Assembly: GCF_001514305.1 (NCBI RefSeq) | Contig: NZ_KQ949128.1 | Location: 1-48,608 of the forward strand | Origin: Streptomyces dysideae | Lineage (GTDB): Bacteria; Actinomycetota; Actinomycetes; Streptomycetales; Streptomycetaceae | DNA length: 48,608 bases | Reading direction: 5' to 3' | Part shown: positions 41,802-48,608 of the stretch, in pieces | How positions within the stretch are numbered: the first letter of the stretch is position 1 | How the letters are laid out: every line of letters begins with the position of its first letter | Made by a program: the position numbers and the translations under genes | Notes under the pieces: model-generated | The model's input: the letters and a program-made list of their open reading frames with translations, nothing else | Told to the model about the DNA's origin: nothing | Databases searched by the model: none

Positions 41802-41935
41802 CCTGGGTGAAACACACGCCTCCGTGCGACTCCCCTGTGTCTCGCCGTCTCCGAGGTGACCCATCCGATCTGTTCGGCCCCGACGCTGAGCCGCAGCACC
41901 TGCGTGCTGTCTTGTGGACAGTCAGGAGAACGACC

Positions 41936-44278
41936 TTGTCACAGCCGATCACTCGACGAAGAGTGCTGGCCGGTATGGCGGCCATGACGGTCGCCGCGGC
42001 TATCACCCCGACACTGGCGGTACCCGCCCATGCCGCTGCCGCCGGTGAGCCGTTGCCGCTCCCCCCGCTGCGGATCCCCAAGATCGACATGGGCGTGGAG
42101 CAACAGTCCAACGAGAAGATCCAGTGGTTGCGGGATGCCAAGCTCGGCATGTTCATCCACTGGGGTGTCTACTCCGGCCCGGCCAAGGGCGAGTGGTACA
42201 TGGAGAACGCCGCCATCACCCCGGAGAACTACAAGAAGTACGTCACCGACGCCACCAGCGAGCAGTTCACCGCCAGCGCCTACAACCCGGCCGACTGGGC
42301 CCAACTGGCCAAGGACATGGGCGCGAAGTACACGGTGCTCACGGCCCGCCACCACGACGGCTTCGCGCTGTGGCCGTCCACCCACCCGAACGCCTGGCAC
42401 GCCGGGCAGGCCCCGCTCCAGAAGGACTTCATCGGCCAGTACGTCACCGCGGTGCGCGACGCCGGGCTGAAGGTGGGCCTGTACATCTCGCCGCTGAGCT
42501 GGCGCTACCCGGGCTACTACGACGTCCGCGGCACCAACTGCCTGCCCAACAAGTGGGGTTACACCACGGATCCCGCGCACAAGGAGAACGCGCGGATCAT
42601 GAAGAACGAGCTGTACCAACAGGTCAGGGAGATGGTCACCCAGTACGGCAAGATCGACGACCTGTGGTGGGACGGCGGCTGGCTCGGCCAGCAGGGCTCG
42701 GATGCGTCCGCCGCCTTCTTCTGGGAGCCCGGCAAGTTCCGCGACCCGGCGAACGAATGGCCGGTGGACTCCGCCTACAGCGAGACCGACCCCGACACCG
42801 GCAAACCGCTGGGCCTGACCGGGCTGGTGCGCAAGCACCAGCCGGACATCGTCACCACCCTGCGTTCGGGCTGGATCGGCGACTACACCAGTGAGGAGGG
42901 CCCCTCCGTGCCCTCCGGCGCGATCCGCACCGGACGGGTCGCGGAGAAGTGCTTCACCATCGGCGGTGCCTGGGGCTACCGGGCCGGCACGAGTGTGATG
43001 GGCTTCGGCACGGCCATGAACATCCTGGTCAATGCCTGGGTGCGGAACATGACCTGCCTGGTCAACGTCGGCCCCGACCGCACCGGTGTGGTCCCCACAG
43101 CCCAGGCCGACCTGGTGCGCCGGATCGGTTCCTTCATGACCACCTGCGGCGAGGCCGTCTACGGCACCACCGGCGGCCCCTGGCAGCCTCTCGACGGCAA
43201 GTACGGCTACACCTACAAGGGCAGCACCTTCTACCTCCACCTGCTGCCCGGCTACAGCGGCACCTCCTTCACCACCCCCGCGATCGGAGACGCTCAGGTC
43301 ACTCGGGTCTACGACGTGGCCTCGGGCACCGACCTGCCGTACTCGGTCAGCGCGGAGGGCAAGGTGACGGTCACCGGGATCAACCGGACCCGCATCCCCG
43401 AGGACAGCGTGGTCGGCGTGACCCTGGACCGGACCGTGCAGCCGGCCGACATCGCCGCGGGCAGGACCGCCACCGCCAGCAGCCAGGAGACGTCCAAGGG
43501 CAACACCGCGGCCATGGCCGTCGACGGCTCCACCGCCACCCGCTGGTGCGCCAACAACGCCAACACCGGCAACTGGCTCAAAGTCGACCTGGGAGCGGCC
43601 AAGTCGCTCACCGGCGCCCGTATCGCCTGGGAAATGGACGCCACCAACTACCGCTACCGCATCGAGGGTTCCACCGACAACGCCACCTGGACCACGCTCG
43701 CCGACCGCACCGACACCACCAGCACGAGCCAGGTGCAGACCGTCGCGCTCAGTGCCCAGGCCCGTTACGTACGGGTCACGGTCACCGGACTGCCCTCCGG
43801 GGTCTGGGCGTCCATCCGCAACCTGGAGATCTACGATCGGCCCTTCACCGCGGACCTGGGCACCTTCCGGCTGGTGAACCGCAAGAGCGGCAAGGTCATG
43901 GACGTCAGCGACGCCTCCAGCGCCGACGGAGCCTCCATCATCCAGTGGCCTTCGACAGGCGGCACCAACCAGCAGTGGAAACTGCTGCCGAACGCCGACG
44001 GCTCCTACCGGCTGGTCAACGTCCGCAGCGGCAAACTCCTGGAGAGCCCGGACAACTCCCTCAAGGGCGCGCCCCTGGACCAGTCGACCGACGACGGCGG
44101 CGACAACCAGTGGTGGAAACTGGTCCCCTCCCAGACCAGCGGCTACTACCGGCTCGTCAACGTCCGCAACGGATGGTGCGCCGACGTCAAGGACGCCGCC
44201 ATCACGGACGGTGTCCAGGTCATCCAATGGCCCATCACCGACGGATCGAACCAGGACTGGCAGCTCATCGCCCTGTGA
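41936..44278 (+). CDS. Secreted GH29 alpha-L-fucosidase with F5/8C and CBM13 domains
   Basis: 780 residues. A Tat signal (ITRRRVLAGMAAMTVAAA...PAHA) precedes a GH29 barrel: LRDAKLGMFIHWGVYSGPAKGEW, RHHDGFALW, and the nucleophile Asp246 in DDLWWDGGW. An F5/8 type C domain (about 505-640) and a ricin-type trefoil (about 640-780, QQW/NQWW/NQDW) follow. It differs clearly from fucosidase 1 in barrel sequence and accessory domains, so the two probably attack different linkages. I chose TTG at 41936, with AGGAGA about 7 bases upstream. The open frame to 41777 would run through operator 7, making that start unlikely. Confidence 0.92.
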   Translation: MSQPITRRRVLAGMAAMTVAAAITPTLAVPAHAAAAGEPLPLPPLRIPKIDMGVEQQSNEKIQWLRDAKLGMFIHWGVYSGPAKGEWYMENAAITPENYKKYVTDATSEQFTASAYNPADWAQLAKDMGAKYTVLTARHHDGFALWPSTHPNAWHAGQAPLQKDFIGQYVTAVRDAGLKVGLYISPLSWRYPGYYDVRGTNCLPNKWGYTTDPAHKENARIMKNELYQQVREMVTQYGKIDDLWWDGGWLGQQGSDASAAFFWEPGKFRDPANEWPVDSAYSETDPDTGKPLGLTGLVRKHQPDIVTTLRSGWIGDYTSEEGPSVPSGAIRTGRVAEKCFTIGGAWGYRAGTSVMGFGTAMNILVNAWVRNMTCLVNVGPDRTGVVPTAQADLVRRIGSFMTTCGEAVYGTTGGPWQPLDGKYGYTYKGSTFYLHLLPGYSGTSFTTPAIGDAQVTRVYDVASGTDLPYSVSAEGKVTVTGINRTRIPEDSVVGVTLDRTVQPADIAAGRTATASSQETSKGNTAAMAVDGSTATRWCANNANTGNWLKVDLGAAKSLTGARIAWEMDATNYRYRIEGSTDNATWTTLADRTDTTSTSQVQTVALSAQARYVRVTVTGLPSGVWASIRNLEIYDRPFTADLGTFRLVNRKSGKVMDVSDASSADGASIIQWPSTGGTNQQWKLLPNADGSYRLVNVRSGKLLESPDNSLKGAPLDQSTDDGGDNQWWKLVPSQTSGYYRLVNVRNGWCADVKDAAITDGVQVIQWPITDGSNQDWQLIAL

Positions 44279-44287
44279 CGGCGTGCC

Positions 44288-44326
44288 GGCCAGGGGGCCG
44301 TGCCACTACGGCGCAGCCCCCTGGCC
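44288..44326 (+). terminator. Terminator after fucosidase 2
   Basis: GGCCAGGGGGC, a 17-base loop, then GCCCCCTGGCC, starting 9 bases after the stop codon. Confidence 0.8.
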
Positions 44327-44975
44327 CTCGGCCGCTCTCCCCACCCCAGTGCGTTCTCGCCTCGACACGGGTCGACCGGGCCGTCCGTCCACAGCGGCCC
44401 GTCCGCGGTGTGTGGGGGGCTTCCCAGGCTGTTTGTTCGTGCCCGGGCTGGTAGAGGGTGCGGTGCTTGGGCATCGCGTGCAGGACGTCGACGCGGCGGC
44501 GGGCTCGGCCGGAAGGGCGGCGCTGTGGCGTGACGGCGCGGCCGCGGCAGTCCGTCCCGGTGGACGTGACCGCGGCCGGAGCGGTCGCGGCCTTCGGCCG
44601 GTGACCGCCGGCGCCCGGACGACGGCGGTCACCGCGAAGCCGGCCGCCACCAGCATGCCCGCGGTGGCCACGGCGGCGAGTGTGGCCCTCGGCCAGGCCC
44701 CGACGGTGGTCGTCTCCCGGGGGGGTAAGCGGTGACCGCGTTCGCTCGGCTTCCTGGTCGCGGGCATAGCGACCCTGCTGACCACCGCGGCGGCTGCGCT
44801 GTTCCTGCCACGACAGTAACCACAGCCCACGCCCGCTGCGCCGCCGACGCCCGAGCACGCGTTCGGGCAGCGCTCCACCACGTTGAGCCGGGAGCCCCCA
44901 AGCTGCCCCGGTCAGGATTCCCCCGCGTGGGCAGGGTCTGTTCTTGCCCGCGGCGTCGTCCCGCTTCGCACCGTG
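44327..44975. other. Gene-poor scar region
   Basis: About 650 bases with no intact gene. A plus-strand stretch around 44745-44820 reads LGFLVAGIATLLTTAAAALFLPRQ then stop, which looks like the last membrane helix of a lost transporter. On the minus strand a membrane-helix-like stretch (LAAVATAGMLVAAGFAVTAV, near 44630-44690) is also not in a convincing gene. Probably the edge of the inserted DNA. Confidence 0.4.
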
Positions 44976-45368
44976 TCAGATCTTGATGACGTGGACGCCG
45001 GGGCCGCACAGCATGTGGAGGTCCTCGGGGTCTGACGTCAGGACGGTCACGGGGGCGGGTGAGGAGAGTGCGGTGGCAGCCACGATGGCGTCGAGGGCGT
45101 ATGTGTGGCCGTGCAGGCCGGCTGCGGCAAGGAGCTTGCTTGCGTGGCGGGCGATGGCTTCGGTGGGCGGGACGATGTTCACGCGGGAGACGGCGTAGTC
45201 GAAGCGGGCCTGGTTGGTCTTGGGGTCGCGGGCTTCGACGAGGGTGACAGAGCTGGTGACGACGCGGATGTCCTCCGCCTCGGCCGCAGCCAGCCACTCG
45301 GTGAGCTCGGGTGTACGTCGTACGAGCTTGGACAGGCCCTCGCAGTCCAGGACAAGGGTGCCACTCAC
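44976..45368 (-). CDS. vapC: PIN-domain toxin (VapC-like RNase)
   Basis: 130 residues with the four acidic PIN positions: Asp8 in LVLDCEG, Glu in TLVEARD, Asp in HTYALDAIVAATAL, and Asp in VLTSDPEDL. VapC toxins cut tRNA or other RNA and are held by an antitoxin. The GTG start overlaps the stop of the antitoxin gene (GTGA), the usual antitoxin-first order. It appears complete and is therefore probably active. Confidence 0.88.
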   Translation of the reverse strand: MSGTLVLDCEGLSKLVRRTPELTEWLAAAEAEDIRVVTSSVTLVEARDPKTNQARFDYAVSRVNIVPPTEAIARHASKLLAAAGLHGHTYALDAIVAATALSSPAPVTVLTSDPEDLHMLCGPGVHVIKI

Positions 45369-45643
45369 GCGGCGTCCGCCGAGTCGGCAGCGTCGCCGCG
45401 CAGGAGCGCCCGCTTGGCCTCGACCGCTGCCTGGTCCACCGGCCCGTGCTCGGTCTCCGCGTCTTCAATGAGTTCGCGCAACCGGTCACGTTCGAGTTGG
45501 CGCTGGATGAGGGCTTCGACGTAGGCGGACATACCGCGCTTGCCGGTACGTGCCTTGAGGGCGGCGATGGTGCCTTCGTGGAGGGAGACGGAGACCGGGC
45601 GGACGGGACCTTCGCCCGGAGCGGGGTCGGGAGTGGTAGCCAT
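45365..45643 (-). CDS. vapB: VapB-like ribbon-helix-helix antitoxin
   Basis: 92 residues. The N-terminal RPVSVSLHEGTIAALKARTGKRGMSAYVEALIQRQL fits a ribbon-helix-helix DNA-binding fold, and the acidic C-terminal tail (AETEHGPVDQAAVEAKRAL) would wrap the toxin. An inverted repeat lies 11 bases upstream of the ATG, suited to autoregulation. Coupled by a 4-base overlap to the PIN toxin. Confidence 0.85.
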   Translation of the reverse strand: MATTPDPAPGEGPVRPVSVSLHEGTIAALKARTGKRGMSAYVEALIQRQLERDRLRELIEDAETEHGPVDQAAVEAKRALLRGDAADSADAA

Positions 45644-45653
45644 GGAGCCATAT

Positions 45654-45670
45654 TAACAAAACTCTTGTTA
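45654..45670. promoter_or_regulatory. Autoregulatory operator of the VapBC-like pair
   Basis: TAACAA-AACTC-TTGTTA, a perfect 6-bp inverted repeat in an A+T-rich island just before the antitoxin ATG. It probably overlaps the promoter. Confidence 0.7.
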
Positions 45671-45746
45671 TTTGGTGGGGCGATCCTGCCGCGTGCGGCT
45701 TGCCCGGAGGCTGATGGTGGATTGCCTCGTGGGGTACAGATCCTTT

Positions 45747-45938
45747 GTGATCACCAAGCGCGACGATGCGTCCCGCGGGCTGACACGCGAGGAACTGCTT
45801 GCGCTGTCTACGGCCGTGGATCTGGAGACGGCGAACCGTGCTCTGTCCCTGAGTCGGACCACTGGCTACGACCTAGGGGGTGTTTCGAAAGTCCCGCACA
45901 GCACCCACGGCGCCCGGCACGCTCCCCCACTGCCTTAA
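45747..45938 (+). pseudogene. Excisionase-like helix-turn-helix remnant
   Basis: From GTG 45747: ITKRDDASRGLTREELLAL, then VDLETANRALSLSRTTGYDL, the helix-turn-helix start of the small Xis-like proteins found beside integrase genes of actinobacterial integrative elements. After TGYDL the sequence switches to unrelated repeat DNA, so the wing and the integrase are gone. Confidence 0.6.
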
Positions 45939-46046
45939 GGGCGTGGGAGGTGCCCCCACTCGCCGCACCGACCAAAAGCCCAAGTACGTCCAGTACGAGG
46001 GCTTTCGTCCGGCACGCCGAGAGCACGCACCGGACGCCGCTCCTTA
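45880..46046. repeat. Inverted-repeat element between the Xis and AbiEii remnants
   Basis: It begins near GGGTGTTTCGAAAGTCCC. It contains a G/C hairpin (CTCCCCCACTGCC...GGGCGTGGGAGG) and a longer imperfect inverted repeat: CGCACCGACCAAAAGCCC at 45965-45982 opposite GGGCTTTCGTCCGGCACG at about 45999-46016. Both neighbours lose homology exactly at its edges. I recall related sequence in other Streptomyces genomes, but I see no transposase. Confidence 0.6.
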
Positions 46047-46259
46047 ACGGGCGAACGTTGCCTGCCGGGGCACCAGCAGCAGGCCGCCCTTGAGGACGAA
46101 GTGGTCGCGGCCAAGGGGTGATGCGGCCATGCGGTAGAGGAACCGTTCGAGGACGTACTCGACCATGACCTCGTCCGTGGACCGGCTGTTGCGGCAGGCC
46201 AGGGTGCGAAGGTCGTTGTAGACGCGGCCGGCGGTGGTGTCGCGTGTGGGGTTGGCCAT
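46044..46259 (-). pseudogene. Truncated AbiEii-type nucleotidyltransferase toxin
   Basis: The first 61 residues match the N-terminus of AbiEii/AbiGii toxins (GRVYNDLRTLACRNSRSTDEVMVEYVLERFLYRM, then SPLGRDHFVLKGGLLL). After GLLL it reads into repeat DNA (VPRQATFAR) and stops. The catalytic nucleotidyltransferase residues, which follow GLLL in the family, are missing, so it must be inactive. Its ATG overlaps the AbiEi stop codon, preserving the original two-gene order. Confidence 0.82.
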
Positions 46260-46873
46260 CAGGCGAGCATCGCCTCTACGGCGGGGCGGATGACCGAGAG
46301 AGCGCCCAACTCGCGTGCGATGTCCTGGAGTTCGCTGACCCCGTCACGGCCGCTCCGGCGCAGATAGCGGCCGAGCGCGGACAGGGCGAGGGTCTCGCCG
46401 ATGCGGCTGCGGTGGCGCATCGCGTCGACGACGCTGCGGGCTGCGTTGTACACGGGGACGGTCTCTCCTGGAGCTGCTTCGAACCGTTCGATGCCGAGGA
46501 CGAAGGTCTTCGAGGCGTACTGCGCCACCACGGTCGGCGGGTAGGAAATCGTGGGGCGGCGAGTGCCGCGCGGCACGGCGATGTGCACTGCTGCGGGGAT
46601 GTCGTCGATCAGTTCATGCAGGGCCAGGGCGGACTCGCCGCACACGACGGCGCGTGGAGCCCGCGTGCACACGGCCAGCAGATCTGCGTGCGCGGTCTCC
46701 GGTGCGTCTGCCCGTCGGTGCACCCCACGGGACAGTTCGACTATGTCCCCCTCCGCGACCAAGGACGCCAGATCACGGGGGGAGAGCAGGGCCTGACGTG
46801 CCTGCGCCGTCGTGAACGTGAGGGAGAGGCCGGTCAGCCGCTGCTCCAGGCGCGAGTTTTCCGCAGCACTCAT
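46259..46873 (-). CDS. AbiEi-family antitoxin (type IV toxin-antitoxin), orphaned
   Basis: 204 residues from ATG 46873. An N-terminal winged helix (TTAQARQALLSPRDLASLVAEGDIVELSRGVHRR) is followed by the AbiEi domain (VVCGESALALHELIDDIPAAVHIAVPRGTRRP and YNAARSVVDAMRHR). AbiEi proteins bind inverted repeats in their own promoter and counter AbiEii without touching it. Here the gene is whole while its toxin is cut off. Upstream is a bulged inverted repeat. An upstream in-frame start at 46894 would lie within that repeat, so I prefer 46873. Confidence 0.87.
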   Translation of the reverse strand: MSAAENSRLEQRLTGLSLTFTTAQARQALLSPRDLASLVAEGDIVELSRGVHRRADAPETAHADLLAVCTRAPRAVVCGESALALHELIDDIPAAVHIAVPRGTRRPTISYPPTVVAQYASKTFVLGIERFEAAPGETVPVYNAARSVVDAMRHRSRIGETLALSALGRYLRRSGRDGVSELQDIARELGALSVIRPAVEAMLA

Positions 46874-46886
46874 GTATCCAATGGTA

Positions 46887-46907
46887 CCCCTCAAGTGAGC
46901 TTAGGGG
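46887..46907. promoter_or_regulatory. Inverted repeat upstream of the AbiEi gene
   Basis: CCCCT-C-AAG opposite CTT-AGGGG with a TGAG loop: eight pairs and one bulge, 14 bases before the ATG. It is positioned for autoregulation, as known for AbiEi proteins. Confidence 0.5.
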
Positions 46908-47091
46908 ATCGATTTGATACATCCTGGCCGTGGTCGGCGGTCAGGGCGGATCAGAACAGTGGTCGAGGGTGCCACGAACCCCCAGGTCAGGTGCCCATCC
47001 CGTGGGATTTCCCGGGGACTTTCCGCCGGGTAGGCAGAGAAGGCCCCGACAGCGCTGAAAGAAACGGACGCGCTGGTCAGGGCCCATCCCC

Positions 47092-48489
47092 TCAGCACTC
47101 GATGATGTTGACCGCCAGCCCGCCGCGCGCGGTTTCCTTGTACTTCACGCTCATGTCCGCCCCGGTGTCCTTCATCGTCTTGATGACCTTGTCCAGGGAC
47201 ACCTTGTGCGAGCCGTCCCCCCGCATCGCCATCTTCGCCGCGGTCACCGCCTTCACCGCGGCCATGCCGTTGCGTTCGATGCACGGGATCTGGACCAGGC
47301 CGCCGACCGGGTCGCAGGTGAGGCCGAGGTTGTGTTCCATGCCGATCTCGGCGGCGTTCTCGACCTGTTCCGGGGAGCCGCCGAGGACCTCGGCGAGCGC
47401 GCCCGCGGCCATCGAGCAGGCGGAGCCGACCTCGCCCTGGCAGCCGACCTCGGCGCCGGAGATGGAGGCGTTCTCCTTGAAGAGCATGCCGATGGCGCCG
47501 GCGGCCAGCAGGAAGCGGACCACCCCGTCCTCCTTCTCTCCTTCGGAGGCCGCGCCCGCCCCGAAGTTGATGTAGTAGTGCAGGACCGAAGGGATGATGC
47601 CGGCCGCGCCGTTCGTCGGGGCCGTCACTACTCGGCCCCCGGCCGCGTTCTCCTCGTTGACCGCCATCGCGTAGAGCGTGATCCACTCCATCGCGTGCGC
47701 CAACGGGTCGCCCTCCGCCCGGAGTTGGCGTGCCGACATGGCGGCCCGGCGGCGTACCTTCAGCCCGCCCGGCAGGATGCCCTCGCGGGACATGCCGCGT
47801 GACACGCACGCCTGCATCACCCGCCAGATCTCCAGCAGACCGGTCCGGATCTCCGCCTCGGTGCGCCAGGCCCGCTCGTTCTCCAGCATCAGCGACGAGA
47901 TCGACAGGCCCGTCTCCTTCGTCAGGCGCAGCAGCTCGTCGCCCGTGCGGAAGGGGTACTTCAGGACCGTGTCGTCGAGCTTGATGCGGTTCGCGCCGAC
48001 CAGGTCTTGATCAAGCACAGCCTCGTCGACGACGAAGCCGCCGCCCACCGAGTAGTACGTCTTCGACAGGAGTTCGGCGCCCGAGGCGTCGTACGCCCAC
48101 AGCGTCATGCCGTTCGCGTGGTACGGGAGTGCCTTGCGGCGGTGCAGCACCAGATCGTCGTCGAAGGAGAACGGGATCTCGTGTTCGCCGAGGAGCCGGA
48201 TCCGCCCGGCCGACCTGATCGACGCCACCCGCTCGTCCGCCGTCTCGACGTCCACCGTCCGCGGCGACTCGCCCTCCAGGCCCAGCAGCACCGCCTTGGG
48301 GGTGCCGTGGCCGTGGCCGGTCGCGCCCAGGGAGCCGTAGAGCTCGGACCGTACGGACGCGACGGAGGGCAGCAGGTCCTCGTTGCGTAGCCGGCGCGCG
48401 AACATGCGGGCCGCGCGCATCGGGCCGACCGTGTGGGAGCTGGACGGGCCGATGCCGATCGAGAACAGGTCGAAGACCGAGATGGCCAC
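47092..48489 (-). CDS. sdaA: L-serine ammonia-lyase (L-serine dehydratase), Fe-S type
   Basis: Deaminates L-serine to pyruvate. 465 residues of the single-chain type: the N-terminal beta domain (FDLFSIGIGPSSSHTVGPMRAA) and the C-terminal alpha domain with the [4Fe-4S] cysteines in GCQGEVGSACSMA and TCDPVGGLVQIPCIERN, plus PTNGAAGIIP. The C-terminal Cys tail (NIIEC), thought to cap the cluster as a substrate mimic, is present. GTG at 48489 follows GAGGAG. In Streptomyces this gene commonly lies beside glycine-cleavage genes, which would be to the right of the window. Confidence 0.95.
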   Translation of the reverse strand: MAISVFDLFSIGIGPSSSHTVGPMRAARMFARRLRNEDLLPSVASVRSELYGSLGATGHGHGTPKAVLLGLEGESPRTVDVETADERVASIRSAGRIRLLGEHEIPFSFDDDLVLHRRKALPYHANGMTLWAYDASGAELLSKTYYSVGGGFVVDEAVLDQDLVGANRIKLDDTVLKYPFRTGDELLRLTKETGLSISSLMLENERAWRTEAEIRTGLLEIWRVMQACVSRGMSREGILPGGLKVRRRAAMSARQLRAEGDPLAHAMEWITLYAMAVNEENAAGGRVVTAPTNGAAGIIPSVLHYYINFGAGAASEGEKEDGVVRFLLAAGAIGMLFKENASISGAEVGCQGEVGSACSMAAGALAEVLGGSPEQVENAAEIGMEHNLGLTCDPVGGLVQIPCIERNGMAAVKAVTAAKMAMRGDGSHKVSLDKVIKTMKDTGADMSVKYKETARGGLAVNIIEC

Positions 48490-48520
48490 GGGGACTCCTC
48501 AATACGGGTGGTGCCAGGGG

Positions 48521-48570
48521 TTTCGTGGGAGGTCCCGCACACCTGTGAGTGTGCGGGACCTCCCACGAAA
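48521..48570. terminator. 22-bp perfect hairpin upstream of sdaA
   Basis: TTTCGTGGGAGGTCCCGCAC AC pairs fully with its complement around the 6-base loop CTGTGA. It lies 32 bases before the sdaA start. It probably ends the transcript of the next gene to the right (outside the window) and separates it from sdaA. Confidence 0.85.
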
Positions 48571-48600
48571 AGGAACTACAACGGACTACAAGGAACTACT
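48570..48600. repeat. Three 10-bp tandem units
   Basis: AAGGAACTAC, AACGGACTAC, AAGGAACTAC in direct succession beside the sdaA hairpin. The spacing equals one helical turn. Its function is unknown. Confidence 0.6.
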
Positions 48601-48608
48601 TGTTCAGA

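Larger units (their letters stand above)
41578..41935. other. Divergent regulatory region of GH43 and fucosidase 2
   Basis: No gene. It contains a GH43 promoter (41636-41664, minus), operators 6 and 7, the fucosidase-2 promoter region, and a weaker operator-like sequence at 41859-41873 (11 of 15). Confidence 0.7.

Noticed and set aside
41859..41873. Eighth fucose operator
   Set aside because: Only 11 of 15 positions match and the GATGT half is lost; kept as a weak site only.
44745..44820. C-terminal helix of a transporter on the plus strand
   Set aside because: About 24 residues are too short to support a gene or family; mentioned only as a possible scar.
44306..44881. Possible sortase-like or membrane protein on the minus strand
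   Set aside because: One hydrophobic stretch but no sortase catalytic motif; surrounding sequence is low-complexity.

Overview
The window is high-GC actinobacterial DNA with strong third-position G/C bias, GTG/TTG starts, GGAGG-type ribosome sites, Tat signals and lipoboxes. Product content (paired YkuD L,D-transpeptidases, a Scabin-like ADP-ribosyltransferase, ECF41 sigma factor, GH29/GH43/GH78 enzymes with CBM13) points to Streptomyces. From memory, glgX ... EF-hand protein at the left and sdaA at the right resemble one conserved Streptomyces core neighbourhood, so the roughly 35 kb between them looks like accessory DNA placed in a core context. That synteny claim needs an alignment.

Layout. 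1-11.4 kb: glgX (minus), two tandem L,D-transpeptidase lipoproteins, a triplicated 82-bp repeat, an enoyl-CoA hydratase, an anti-sigma-type ATPase, a decayed polysaccharide deacetylase, a beta-propeller lipoprotein, a secreted Scabin/ScARP-type toxin enzyme, a GNAT gene broken by a short palindromic element, a MerR regulator and an EF-hand protein. 11.5-19.1 kb: an F420-dependent NADP reductase-like protein, an NDH-2-like flavoprotein with an ECF41 sigma factor behind an ECF41-type promoter, a GH25 muramidase, an acyl-ACP desaturase with a palindromic operator, a small membrane protein, a flavohaemoprotein and a heavily decayed serine beta-lactamase. 19.3-22.7 kb: a large secreted GH78-type alpha-L-rhamnosidase with its own LacI-type operator.

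23.5-44.3 kb is the centre of interest: a self-contained L-fucose scavenging system. A GntR/FadR regulator and a ribose-type ABC importer are transcribed to the left. A nine-gene, translationally coupled operon is transcribed to the right. It encodes a fucose-dehydrogenase-type aldo/keto reductase, a mutarotase, a lactonase, L-fuconate dehydratase, a 2-keto-3-deoxy-L-fuconate dehydrogenase and a diketo-acid hydrolase, followed directly by lutABC. The non-phosphorylating route cleaves fucose to pyruvate and L-lactate, and LutABC would oxidise the lactate to pyruvate. Two secreted GH29 alpha-L-fucosidases and a GH43 exo-beta-1,3-galactanase-type enzyme follow, which suggests that fucosylated plant arabinogalactan is the food source. 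Seven copies of a near-palindrome (ATACATCCGATGTAT) sit in front of all five transcription units and nowhere else I could find, so the importer, pathway and secreted enzymes look like one regulon.

39.2-40.1 kb is a mosaic of three broken genes (metalloprotease, GH12 endoglucanase, AbfB domain). 44.3-46.9 kb is mobile-element wreckage carrying an intact VapBC-type toxin-antitoxin pair, an excisionase-like remnant, and an AbiE pair whose toxin is truncated while its antitoxin is intact. The window ends with sdaA and a strong hairpin. I saw no tRNA, rRNA or CRISPR array.
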